Origin: Oscillospiraceae bacterium
Lineage (GTDB): Bacteria > Bacillota > Clostridia > Oscillospirales > Ruminococcaceae
Assembly (NCBI GenBank): GCA_016295145.1
Contig: JAEDLR010000036.1
Location: forward strand, 1-21,760
DNA: 21,760 nucleotides
Direction of reading: 5' to 3'
The position numbers were made by a program, and so were the translations under genes. The notes under the pieces were generated by a model that made no database searches, was not told the DNA's origin, and saw only the letters and a list, made by a program, of their open reading frames with translations. This document shows, one piece after another, positions 15,282 to 21,760 of the stretch (the stretch's first letter is position 1; each line of letters opens with the position of its first letter).

Positions 15282-15348
15282 AAATTGTGATAATCACGGT
15301 AAAATTTGAAAAAATTCCCGTAAAGGTATCGCTTTTTCCTCATTGATG

Positions 15349-15357
15349 TGGTATAAT
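15349..15357 (+). promoter_or_regulatory. Extended -10 promoter for the yfmF-yfmH-lgt-folD operon
   Basis: TGGTATAAT (15349-15357) is a perfect extended -10 element. No good -35 box lies 17 bp upstream (TCGCTT), which is usual for extended -10 promoters. The leader to the first gene is about 40 nt and contains AGGAGG. Confidence 0.65.
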
Positions 15358-15402
15358 AGAGGTGTATGTACTTCTACACCGCATAAAAGGAGGACTTTTC
15401 CA

Positions 15403-16689
15403 ATGGCGCAACAGCCTTTCACCGCTTCTCTCGGCGGCGGCATCTCCTATACGGAGCTGTACGACCCCAAGTTCAAAACCTGTTCGCTTTATTTTCGATT
15501 CTATGCCAGACGTGCCCCCGAAACCGTTGCGGAGAACGCTCTGATGATTGACCTGCTGACCAACTGTTCGGCAGAATACCCAACAATTGCAGCATTGGCA
15601 CTGCAAAAACAATCACTGTACGGTGCTTCTCTGCAAAGCAGCCGCGGCAACAGCGGCGATGTGCAGGAACTAACCATTTCCGCACATTGGATCAACGATA
15701 CATTTGCACTGGACGGTGAATCCGTAACCGATGCCATGCTGCACCTCACTTTAGGCTGCCTGCTGCATCCGAACGCACAAAACGGCGCATTTGATGCCGA
15801 ATCGTTCCGTTACTGCAAACAGAATCTGCTGGATGCCATTGACTGTGAGATCAACCAAAAGCGCAGTTATGCCATGCAGCGTGCCGCAGAAATCGCCTAT
15901 GCCGGTGAGCCTGCCGCTTGCCCGCCCTATGGCACCCGTGCCTCCGCTGAAGCGGTCACTGCTGAAAGTGCCTATGTTGCTTGGCAGAGAATGCTTGCCA
16001 CCGCACCCCTTGAGATCGTAGCGGTACTGCCGGAAGAAAAGCCGCAGATACTCCCTGCACTGCGCGCCGCATTCCAAGAGATTACGCGCCAGCCACTGAC
16101 GGTGCATTTCGAAAGCGTCAGCCCGGTAAAACCCACCGTGGAGAATGTTGAGGAACCACTGCCTGTCACTCAGTGCAAGCTGGTAATGGTAATGAAAACC
16201 ACCGACGCCGATCACGATGCCATGCGTATGCTGAATCTGCTGCTGGGTGGTACAACCGGCTCGCTGCTGTTTGCCAATGTGCGCGAAAAACGCAGTCTTT
16301 GCTATTATTGCGCCTCACGCTATGTGCGCAGCAAACACGCTCTGACCATTGATTGCGGCGTGCGAACCGAAAACCTGGAGGAAACCAAAGCTGCAATCAT
16401 GGAGCAGATCGAAACCCTCCGCAACGGCGACTTCCCCGACAGTATGATGCACGAATGCACGATGTTCTTTGAACACACACTGGCTGCCGCATCCGATTCA
16501 CAAAGCGGCATGGCAGGATGGGTATTGCAGCAAAAGCGTGAAGGAAACTCCCGCACCATAGAAGAAACTGCAGCGGCTCTGCGCAGCATCACCCGTGAAC
16601 AGGTGATCGCTGCCGCGAAGAAGTTGCAGCCGGATACCGTATATACCCTGCTTGCAACCAAATCCGATGCAGATGGAGAGGAGGCGTGA
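15403..16689 (+). CDS. yfmF: M16-family protein YfmF (EF-P modification-associated type, inactive zinc site)
   Basis: A 428-residue protein of the M16 (insulinase/processing peptidase) fold. It lacks the zinc motif HxxEH in the N-terminal domain, where it instead reads ALMIDLLTNCSAEYPTIAAL, so it should not be catalytic alone. The C-terminal half keeps the family's REKRSLCYY motif, which in M16 pairs helps hold the substrate chain. This matches YfmF, the inactive partner of YfmH. In Bacillus subtilis the yfmF/yfmH pair is connected with 5-aminopentanol modification of elongation factor P. The start at 15403 has an AGGAGG site nine bases upstream; in-frame codons back to 15343 include the promoter. 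The next gene begins 3 bp after its stop. Confidence 0.85.
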   Translation: MAQQPFTASLGGGISYTELYDPKFKTCSLYFRFYARRAPETVAENALMIDLLTNCSAEYPTIAALALQKQSLYGASLQSSRGNSGDVQELTISAHWINDTFALDGESVTDAMLHLTLGCLLHPNAQNGAFDAESFRYCKQNLLDAIDCEINQKRSYAMQRAAEIAYAGEPAACPPYGTRASAEAVTAESAYVAWQRMLATAPLEIVAVLPEEKPQILPALRAAFQEITRQPLTVHFESVSPVKPTVENVEEPLPVTQCKLVMVMKTTDADHDAMRMLNLLLGGTTGSLLFANVREKRSLCYYCASRYVRSKHALTIDCGVRTENLEETKAAIMEQIETLRNGDFPDSMMHECTMFFEHTLAAASDSQSGMAGWVLQQKREGNSRTIEETAAALRSITREQVIAAAKKLQPDTVYTLLATKSDADGEEA

Positions 16690-16692
16690 ACC

Positions 16693-17988
16693 ATGAAATA
16701 TGAAACCACCGTTTTGCGTGATACGCGCACAGGCGATATCTGCCATTGCATACAGCACCCCAGCGGATTGGAAATCCGTGTGATGGAGCAGCCCGGCTTC
16801 AGCACGGCACACGCCATGTTCGGCACAAAATACGGCTCGATCCACACACGCTTCCGTTTGGAGGGCGATGCCGAATATACCACCGTACCCGAAGGCATTG
16901 CGCATTTTCTGGAACATAAACTCTTTGAGAATGAGGACTGCGATACCTTTGCACTGTTCAATCAGGAGGGTGCCTGCGCCAATGCCTACACATCCTTTGA
17001 CCGCACTGTGTATCTGTTTTCCTGCTCGCAGAATTTTGACCGTTCCCTTGCAATTCTGCTGGATTTTGTACAGAAGCCCTATTTCACCGAGGCGACCGTC
17101 GCAAAAGAGCAGGGCATCATTGCGCAGGAGATCAAGATGTATCTCGATGACCCCGGCGACAGACTGTTCTTTCAGCTGCTGCGATGCCTGTATCACAATC
17201 ACCCCGTACAACTGGATGTGGCAGGCAGCGTAGAAAGCATCGCGCAGATTACGCCCGAGCTGCTGTATGCCTGTTACCGTACTTTCTATAATCTGCACAA
17301 TATGGTGCTTTGCTGTGCAGGCAATATTACCGTGGAACAGGTGCTTGCCGTTGCCGACAAACTGCTCATCAACGCCCCACAGCAGAAGCTGGAAGCGGTA
17401 TTTCTGCCCGAACCGGAGAGCGTCGTAAAGCCCTATGCCTGCACAAAAATGGCGGTTGGCAAAACCATGTTCATGATCGGCTTCAAGAGCCGTCCTGAGG
17501 AGGGGATTGAGGAACTGCGCGCCGCACTGACCGCGACGCTTGTATTCAATGTGATCGCAGGGTCTGCCTCTCCCCTGTACCAGAAGCTGATGTCCGAAGG
17601 GCTGATCAATGATGCATTCAATACGGACTACCTCAGCGGCGATGGATTTTTCTGCATGATGGCAGCGGGCGAATCCGATGACCCACAGGCAGTGCAGGGC
17701 GCACTGCTTGCTGAGATCGAACGTGTAAAGACAGAGGGTCTGGATATGAACCTGTTCAACACGCTCAAGCGTGCAGCCTACGGTGAGGCAATCACGGTAA
17801 ACAGTGCCCCGGAGGGTGCGGTTTCCACACTGGTGGATTCCTTTATGGCGCACCGCATCTCGCCCTTTGCCAGAGCAGAAGTGCTCTCCACGATTACCCC
17901 GGAGGATGCAATGCAGTGCCTGCGGGAACGCTTCTGCGCGGATAAGGTTTGTCTTTCGGTCATTGCGCCAGAAGACAATGCTTTGTGA
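16693..17988 (+). CDS. yfmH: M16-family metallopeptidase YfmH
   Basis: A 431-residue M16 zinc peptidase, probably the active half of a YfmF/YfmH pair. The zinc motif is intact: H71-F-L-E74-H75 within EGIAHFLEHKLFE, with the third ligand at E146 (GIIAQE), 71 residues on. The C-terminal domain has a GSASPLYQKLMSEGL segment in the place where M16 proteins carry their substrate-positioning helix. The ribosome site GGAGG lies inside the end of yfmF, so the two are translationally linked. The physiological substrate is not known from sequence; the link to EF-P modification comes from the B. subtilis homologues. It is followed by lgt after 11 bp. Confidence 0.9.
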   Translation: MKYETTVLRDTRTGDICHCIQHPSGLEIRVMEQPGFSTAHAMFGTKYGSIHTRFRLEGDAEYTTVPEGIAHFLEHKLFENEDCDTFALFNQEGACANAYTSFDRTVYLFSCSQNFDRSLAILLDFVQKPYFTEATVAKEQGIIAQEIKMYLDDPGDRLFFQLLRCLYHNHPVQLDVAGSVESIAQITPELLYACYRTFYNLHNMVLCCAGNITVEQVLAVADKLLINAPQQKLEAVFLPEPESVVKPYACTKMAVGKTMFMIGFKSRPEEGIEELRAALTATLVFNVIAGSASPLYQKLMSEGLINDAFNTDYLSGDGFFCMMAAGESDDPQAVQGALLAEIERVKTEGLDMNLFNTLKRAAYGEAITVNSAPEGAVSTLVDSFMAHRISPFARAEVLSTITPEDAMQCLRERFCADKVCLSVIAPEDNAL

Positions 17989-17999
17989 AAGGAGAAGTT

Positions 18000-19124
18000 A
18001 TGATACAACTGGATAATCTTGATATGAATCAGATCGTCTTTCCGAGGCTTGGTCTGGAATTGACGGTTGACAGTGTTGCGTTTACATTGTTCGGCATTGA
18101 TGTGAAATGGTACGGTATCATTATCACAGTGGGTCTGCTGCTTGCGATGTGGTACGGTTTCTCCCGTATGCGCAGTTTCGGTATTGACCCCGACCGTGCC
18201 ATAGACGGCGTCATTGGCGGCATCATCGGCGGCATAGTGGGAGCAAGAACCTACTATGTTCTTTGCCGTTGGGATACCTACGCAGGGGACTGGAAGGCAA
18301 TTATCAACATCCGTCACGGCGGGCTCGCTATCTACGGCGGCATCATCGGTGCATTGCTCGTGGGCGTGATTATCTGCAAGATACGCAAAGTCCGGTTGCT
18401 GCCCATTCTGGATCTCACCGCGCTGGGCTTTCTGATTGGGCAGGGCATTGGCAGATGGGGCAACTTTACCAATCATGAGGCATTTGGCTGCAATACCGAC
18501 GGCATTTTCGGTATGTCCAGCGGCAGAATCCAGGCGTACCTCACCGTTCACGCCGACGAGCTGCCCGGCGTGGTTGCCAACAGACCCGTACACCCCTGCT
18601 TCCTGTATGAATCCTTCTGGTGCCTGCTGGGTTTTGTACTGCTGCATATCATTTCCAAAAAGTGGCGCAAGTTTGATGGACAGATCTTTTTGCTGTACAT
18701 GGTATGGTACGGCATCGGCAGATTCTTCATCGAGGGCCTGCGCACCGACAGCCTGTATGTAGGCACACTGCGTATTTCACAGGTGGTTGCCGTAATGACC
18801 GCAACGGTGGGTCTGGTGCTGTTTATTGTGATGTACAGCCGCGTCAAGCGTATGCACGGTGATTATGTGCTGTATGTCAACACGGTGGAATCCCGGAAAC
18901 TGCTTGCCGAAGCCGATGCACGGGAAGAGGAATACCGTGCGCGCCGTGCCGAGAAAAAATCTGCAAAAACAGAAGATGCAGCGAATATCGCACAAAGTGT
19001 AATGGATGCTGCGGAGCTTCTTGCAGCGGATACTGAAAATACCAACGAAGGAACCACCAGCTCCGAAGCTGTGGAAACAACAGAGGAATCTTCCGAAACC
19101 GAGAATCAAAATGACAAGGAGTAA
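18000..19124 (+). CDS. lgt: Prolipoprotein diacylglyceryl transferase with long acidic tail
   Basis: A 374-residue polytopic membrane enzyme that moves diacylglycerol from phosphatidylglycerol to the lipobox cysteine of prolipoproteins. Signature segments are present: VKWYGIIITVG near the first helix, the RHGGLAIYGG motif with H106, and GQGIGRWGNFTNHEAFG (148-164) with R152, N155, N158 and E160, the residues expected in the phosphatidylglycerol site. HPCFLYES follows. After the last helix (about residue 280) comes a tail of some 90 residues, first helical and charged (REEEYRARRAEKK), then Glu/Thr/Ser-rich, which the core enzyme does not need. The start at 18000 has an AAGGAG site. It would process the lipoprotein at 13915, but the gene is linked to yfmFH, not to that gene. 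Confidence 0.95.
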   Translation: MIQLDNLDMNQIVFPRLGLELTVDSVAFTLFGIDVKWYGIIITVGLLLAMWYGFSRMRSFGIDPDRAIDGVIGGIIGGIVGARTYYVLCRWDTYAGDWKAIINIRHGGLAIYGGIIGALLVGVIICKIRKVRLLPILDLTALGFLIGQGIGRWGNFTNHEAFGCNTDGIFGMSSGRIQAYLTVHADELPGVVANRPVHPCFLYESFWCLLGFVLLHIISKKWRKFDGQIFLLYMVWYGIGRFFIEGLRTDSLYVGTLRISQVVAVMTATVGLVLFIVMYSRVKRMHGDYVLYVNTVESRKLLAEADAREEEYRARRAEKKSAKTEDAANIAQSVMDAAELLAADTENTNEGTTSSEAVETTEESSETENQNDKE

Positions 19125-19129
19125 CAATC

Positions 19130-19978
19130 ATGGCTACTATTATTGACGGCAAGAAGATCGCTGCAAATGTAAAAGCCGAGGTTGCAGCAGAGGTAAAAGC
19201 ACTGAAAGAAAAAGGCTGCAATCCTGGGCTGGCAGTGGTACTGGTTGGTGATAATCCTGCATCCCGTGTATATGTCAACAACAAGCGAAAAGACTGCGCA
19301 GAAGTCGGCTTTGCATCATATGAGTACGCGCTGCCTGCCGAAACCACCGAGGTTGAACTGCTGGATCTGATCGCAAAGCTCAATGCCGATGGCAATGTCA
19401 ACGGCATTCTGGTGCAGCTGCCTTTGCCCGCGCATATCTGCGAGCAGACCATTCTGCACGCGATTTCCCCTGCCAAGGATGTAGACGCATTTCACCCCGA
19501 AAATGTCGGCAGGATCATGATCGGCGATTATTCCTTCCTGCCCTGCACCCCCGCCGGTGTCATCGAGATGCTGGACAGCATTGGTTGCGATATCAACGGC
19601 AAGCATTGTGTGGTCATCGGCAGAAGCAACATTGTAGGCAAACCCATGGGTATGCTGCTGCTGCATCGCAACGGTACCGTTACCATCTGCCATTCCCGCA
19701 CGGCAGATCTGGCTGCACAGACCCGTCAGGCAGATATTCTGGTGGCTGCGGTGGGCAAGGCAAATTTCGTCACTGCGGATATGGTCAAGCCCGGTGCCGT
19801 TGTCATTGATGTGGGCATGAACCGTAACGCTGAAGGCAAACTCTGCGGCGATGTGGCGTATGATGAGGTGGAAAAGGTCGCCTCTGCAATTACCCCCGTG
19901 CCCGGCGGCGTTGGTCCCATGACCCGTGCCATTCTGATGCGCAATACGCTGACCGCTGCCAAGGAGCAGCTCCAGTAA
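19130..19978 (+). CDS. folD: Bifunctional methylenetetrahydrofolate dehydrogenase/cyclohydrolase
   Basis: FolD interconverts 5,10-methylene-, 5,10-methenyl- and 10-formyl-tetrahydrofolate with NADP(H), feeding one-carbon units to purines, formyl-Met and other pathways. The 282-residue length is normal. Family motifs are complete: SRVYVNNKRKDCAEVG with the catalytic Y48 and K52 pair, VQLPLP, SPAKDVDAFHPENVG, PCTPAG, the nucleotide-binding VVIGRSNIVGKPMGMLL, and TPVPGGVGPMT near the C-terminus. It is the last gene of the yfmF operon: the start is 5 bp past the lgt stop and its AAGGAG ribosome site overlaps that stop. A weak terminator follows. Confidence 0.97.
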   Translation: MATIIDGKKIAANVKAEVAAEVKALKEKGCNPGLAVVLVGDNPASRVYVNNKRKDCAEVGFASYEYALPAETTEVELLDLIAKLNADGNVNGILVQLPLPAHICEQTILHAISPAKDVDAFHPENVGRIMIGDYSFLPCTPAGVIEMLDSIGCDINGKHCVVIGRSNIVGKPMGMLLLHRNGTVTICHSRTADLAAQTRQADILVAAVGKANFVTADMVKPGAVVIDVGMNRNAEGKLCGDVAYDEVEKVASAITPVPGGVGPMTRAILMRNTLTAAKEQLQ

Positions 19979-20010
19979 TCTAGACAACATCCTCTTTTTG
20001 CCCCCAACAG

Positions 20011-20042
20011 ATTCCCTGCCTCTTTATGGGGTGGGGATTTTT
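20011..20042 (+). terminator. Weak intrinsic terminator after folD
   Basis: An imperfect stem (ATTCCC 20011-20016 with GGGGAT 20033-20038, then four weaker pairs beyond a bulged T) is followed by TTTTT to 20042. It includes several wobble pairs, so some read-through into the M24 gene is likely; no separate promoter for that gene was seen. Confidence 0.5.
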
Positions 20043-20059
20043 GAAAAAAGGAGAATACC

Positions 20060-21157
20060 ATGCACCATATCAAGGAAATCATCACCATGCTGCAAGGCAC
20101 AAATGCAGATGCCGTACTGCTGCAAAGTGAGGTACAGCTGATCTATGCGCTGGGCGAAACCGCCTTTGAGGGCAAATGTCTGCTGTTTCATGACAAAACC
20201 GCTGCTTTCTTCACCGATGGCAGATACATAGAACGCGCCGAAGCACTGCTGATACCAAAAGGATTCACGGTATCAGTGCGCCCTGCCGATATGACTGAAA
20301 CTGCATATCTCACACAGCGATTGGATGCTCATCAGGCAACCACAGTGCTGTTTGAGGACGATTATCTCACGGTGAGACAGTACGGCCACCTGAAAGAAGC
20401 ATTGCCGCAAATCAACTGGCTGCCTATGGGTGAGCGACTGACGCAGCTGCGCAAACGGAAATCCGCAGAGGAAATTGCTTGCGTTGAAAAAGCACAGCGC
20501 ATCGCCGAAAAGGCGTTGTCTGACCTGCTGCCTGCACTGCATACGGGCATCACCGAAAAAGAAGCCGCGGCAAAGCTCGACTATCTCATGACAGTGTACG
20601 GCAGCGAGCAGCCCTCGTTCCAGACCATTCTGCTGTTTGGCGAGCGTGCCAGTATGCCCCACGGCGTGCCCTCGGAACGCAGACTGCAACCCGGCGATGT
20701 CATCCTGATGGATTTTGGAGCGGTGTATCACGGCTATCACTCCGATATGACGCGTACTTTTGCATATGGCTTAGCAAGCGACGCTTTCTGCAGGGCATAT
20801 GATGCGGTACTGCGTGCGCAATCGGTAGCCATTGCACAGGCAAAAGCAGGTCTGCCGTGCAAAAATATGCACGAAGCGGCAGCAAATACGCTTGCGGAAG
20901 CAGGGCTGGGACAGTACTTCACCCACGCGCTGGGACACTCTGTTGGACTTGAGATTCACGAATCACCGGCAGCATCGCCGCGCTGCGAGCAGGCACTGGA
21001 AAACGGCATCATCATGACAGTGGAACCGGGGGTGTATCTGCCCGGTCGATTTGGTATCCGCATTGAGGATATGATCGTAATCGACGGCGATACCCCGCGC
21101 AATCTCACGAATTTTCCAAAACAATTGCAGATTCTGGCAGAAAACACCCCATCATGA
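20060..21157 (+). CDS. M24-family Xaa-Pro aminopeptidase
   Basis: A 365-residue dimetal peptidase of the pita-bread fold that removes an N-terminal residue preceding proline. An N-terminal creatinase-like domain (residues 1-130) precedes the catalytic domain. All five metal ligands are in place: D218 (LMDFG), D229 (HSDMTRTF), H293 (GHSVGLEIHE), E322 (TVEPGVY) and E336 (RIEDM). H201 in SMPHG and H300 are the usual active-site histidines. It lacks a signal peptide, so it is likely cytoplasmic and used for peptide turnover. The start has a strong AAAAGGAGA site. It follows folD across a weak terminator and is probably cotranscribed at least in part. Confidence 0.93.
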   Translation: MHHIKEIITMLQGTNADAVLLQSEVQLIYALGETAFEGKCLLFHDKTAAFFTDGRYIERAEALLIPKGFTVSVRPADMTETAYLTQRLDAHQATTVLFEDDYLTVRQYGHLKEALPQINWLPMGERLTQLRKRKSAEEIACVEKAQRIAEKALSDLLPALHTGITEKEAAAKLDYLMTVYGSEQPSFQTILLFGERASMPHGVPSERRLQPGDVILMDFGAVYHGYHSDMTRTFAYGLASDAFCRAYDAVLRAQSVAIAQAKAGLPCKNMHEAAANTLAEAGLGQYFTHALGHSVGLEIHESPAASPRCEQALENGIIMTVEPGVYLPGRFGIRIEDMIVIDGDTPRNLTNFPKQLQILAENTPS

Positions 21158-21216
21158 TAGCAATACCCCACAAATCAAGATACCCGATCTTTTGACGCAC
21201 AACAAGGAGGACAATC

Positions 21217-21753
21217 ATGGCAGGCTACTTGCTGACAGAAGCGCAATACCATAAAACGCGCAGCTACATCAAAGAGGCCCGTGGCAATTTCATGGCGGCA
21301 CTGTTTACAAGCGTGATTGGCACGGTATTGCTGATGATTCCTGCCCTTGGCGATTTTCTGCTGCTGTGGTCAGGCGCACGGGGCAGAAGAACAGGCAGCG
21401 TTTTTTTGGTATGGTGCACACTGATGATCATCAATATCTACTACATCTTGAAAGGGATGGGCAAAAAGTTCGGGCGTGGTTCGGATTACGATCTGATCTC
21501 CCGCAGCGATTACGAATGCTTTTCCTTTCCTGTAACCGCCAAGCTGCCCAACCAAAACAACAAAGCCCCCTACATTGTAAAAGATGAATATGGCAACGAA
21601 TACCACTGCATATCCTATCTGGATTATAAATATGCCGAATCCGGTACCGAAATGGTAGGCGTTGCGCTGAGCAACGGCAAACGCTTTGCCATGCAGCAAT
21701 ATGATGCATCGAACCCATACGCTAAGGAGCAGGCATCCCATTGCGAATATTGA
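21217..21753 (+). CDS. Small membrane protein of unknown function
   Basis: A 178-residue protein with two hydrophobic segments at roughly residues 24-50 and 62-80, enclosing a short basic loop (SGARGRRTGS). The C-terminal 95 residues are polar and look like a small beta-rich cytoplasmic or outer domain (KDEYGNEYHCISYLDYKYAESGTEMVGVALSNGKRFAM). No catalytic motif is seen and I do not recognise the family. The start has a clear AAGGAGG site. The gene lies 59 bp after the M24 gene with no visible promoter or terminator between, so the two probably share a transcript. The stop is 7 bases before the window edge. Confidence 0.7.
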   Translation: MAGYLLTEAQYHKTRSYIKEARGNFMAALFTSVIGTVLLMIPALGDFLLLWSGARGRRTGSVFLVWCTLMIINIYYILKGMGKKFGRGSDYDLISRSDYECFSFPVTAKLPNQNNKAPYIVKDEYGNEYHCISYLDYKYAESGTEMVGVALSNGKRFAMQQYDASNPYAKEQASHCEY

Positions 21754-21760
21754 CTTTATT

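Noticed and set aside
15137..15343. 68-codon minus-strand ORF through the hairpin segment
   Set aside because: It reads through both arms of a 19-bp inverted repeat and starts without a ribosome site. A different frame gives the more protein-like tail ending DDVQRA.
16498..17853. 451-codon minus-strand ORF opposite yfmF/yfmH
   Set aside because: Shadow ORF over two genes with intact family motifs; no ribosome site and no recognisable domain.

Overview
The window looks like chromosomal DNA of an anaerobic, low-to-mid GC Firmicute, most likely a gut clostridium of the Ruminococcaceae/Oscillospiraceae type. Support comes from the strong AGGAGG or AGAAAGGA ribosome sites, sigma-A style promoters, U-tract terminators, a single-chain pyruvate:ferredoxin oxidoreductase, a YfmF-YfmH-Lgt cluster, a BspA-type leucine-rich-repeat protein and a DUF1015 protein. 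The assignment is inferred from gene content only. No tRNA, rRNA, CRISPR array, prophage or intact insertion sequence was seen.

Layout. 1-2710: a Nudix hydrolase cut by the window edge is divergent from a DUF1015 gene, followed by a GNAT acetyltransferase that converges on a nitroreductase. 2752-7538: on the minus strand, an HSL-type esterase and the large nifJ gene each have a clear promoter and terminator. 7694-10628: a plus-strand promoter first drives a short terminated transcript (candidate small RNA or attenuated leader), then two uncharacterised membrane proteins and a MATE exporter. 10692-12833: a promoter with a structured leader of about 260 nt, then a U32-like cysteine protein and a BspA-like LRR protein. 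12853-13563: a minus-strand four-helix membrane protein with a zinc ribbon and an internal duplication.

13564-15402 is the least ordinary part. It is visibly more AT-rich and holds a good promoter, an unreported 42-codon aromatic-rich ORF, a lipoprotein gene broken by a single frameshift, and a roughly 135-bp segment with a perfect 19-bp hairpin bounded by 9-bp inverted repeats. 15403-19978 is a tight housekeeping operon: two M16-family proteins (YfmF, YfmH), Lgt and FolD, with gaps of 3, 11 and 5 bp. 20060-21753 holds an M24 aminopeptidase and a small membrane protein.

Most of the window is ordinary core metabolism and cell-envelope functions. The best candidates for something undescribed are the short RNA at 7729-7837, whose pyrimidine tract is complementary to the AGAAAGGA ribosome site used by several genes here; the structured leader at 10729-10986; and the small ORF, broken lipoprotein and hairpin segment between 13680 and 15281. 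None of these can be proved from sequence alone.
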